This document shows, one piece after another, positions 4,955 through 5,068 of a stretch of DNA of 5,068 nt. How positions within the stretch are numbered: position 1 is the first letter of the stretch; each line of letters opens with the position of its first letter. The notes beneath the pieces were generated by a model. It had not been told where the DNA came from, searched no databases, and saw only the letters and a list, made by a program, of their open reading frames with translations. The DNA comes from Pseudomonadota bacterium (GTDB lineage Bacteria; Pseudomonadota; Alphaproteobacteria; Rhizobiales; Xanthobacteraceae), in assembly GCA_023390695.1 (NCBI GenBank), contig JAEWCJ010000029.1, forward strand, positions 1 through 5,068, in the 5' to 3' direction. The position numbers and the translations under genes are program-made.

Positions 4955-4979
4955 TTCCGATTTGCGAACAATATCGGAA
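4955..4979. promoter_or_regulatory. Inverted repeat upstream of the substrate-binding protein gene, candidate operator
   Basis: TTCCGAT (4955-4961) and ATCGGAA (4973-4979) are perfect 7-base arms around an 11-base AT-richer spacer (TTGCGAACAAT), so the arm centres are 18 bases apart, close to two helical turns. This suits a dimeric regulator. It lies about 120-150 bases before the start codon and 29 bases past the stop of the upstream partial gene. It could instead be that gene's terminator, but no T-run follows. Confidence 0.4.
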
Positions 4980-5008
4980 GATTCTGGTGAGGCCGAAACA
5001 GGTTTTGT

Positions 5009-5068
5009 CTACGCGCGCCGCGTGAAGCCGTCGACATTCCAGAATTCGCTGCCGACCTGATGATGCCC
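5009..5068 (-). CDS. C-terminal end of an unidentified gene entering from the right edge
   Basis: Reading the minus strand from the window edge gives GHHQVGSEFWNVDGFTRRA and then TAG (5009-5011). The composition is protein-like, and the stop is followed by a typical 176-base intergenic region before the substrate-binding protein gene on the same strand. This suggests the true end of a neighbouring gene. Nineteen residues are too few to name a family. It could be a chance frame. Confidence 0.4.
   Translation of the reverse strand, partial: GHHQVGSEFWNVDGFTRRA

Noticed and set aside
4543..5037. 164-codon minus-strand frame across the substrate-binding protein start
   Set aside because: It overlaps the 5' part of a clear secreted-protein gene in another frame and shows no domain.

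Overview
The window looks like ordinary chromosomal DNA from a GC-rich alphaproteobacterium, most likely of the Hyphomicrobiales (Bradyrhizobium/Rhodopseudomonas-like). This rests on the high G+C, an FNR/FixK-type regulatory box, a DUF6494-type small protein, a short DsbB, and an NMT1/THI5-like periplasmic binding protein. The assignment is inferred from gene content; no rRNA or other marker gene is present.

Layout. (1) 2-658 (+) is the C-terminal third of a P1B-like heavy-metal P-type ATPase, entering from the left edge. (2) It converges on two minus-strand genes: a CBS-CBS-BON protein (1325-2008) followed by a flavodoxin-fold NAD(P)H:quinone oxidoreductase (668-1252). A hairpin holding both stop codons (651-675) closes the convergent pair, and another hairpin (1286-1315) lies between the two minus-strand genes. 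The CBS-BON gene has a readable promoter: an FNR/FixK-like box (2060-2073), a -10 hexamer TAGAAT, a perfect 15-bp palindrome over the predicted start of transcription, and a good Shine-Dalgarno. (3) 2074-2490 has no convincing gene but several palindromes. (4) 2491-3039 (-) is dsbB, the quinone-linked oxidant of DsbA. (5) 3201-3285 (+) is a tRNA-Leu(CAA) with encoded CCA, followed by a 68-residue DUF6494-type protein (3361-3567, +). (6) 3828-4832 (-) is a secreted ABC-transporter substrate-binding protein of the NMT1/SsuA class with a strong intrinsic terminator (3766-3800). (7) 5009-5068 (-) is probably the last 19 codons of another gene that runs off the right edge.

How they may work together. 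The ATPase, the flavodoxin-like oxidoreductase and the CBS-BON protein form a plausible low-oxygen/redox/metal-stress neighbourhood under an FNR/FixK-type activator. Only the CBS-BON gene shows the box directly, and the flavoprotein could be co-transcribed with it. DsbB, the tRNA, DUF6494 and the ABC-binding protein look like separate transcription units. I see no mobile element, CRISPR array, integrase or defence cassette. The best leads for something undescribed are the double-operator architecture of the CBS-BON promoter, the unexplained 2074-2490 stretch, and the DUF6494 protein of unknown function.
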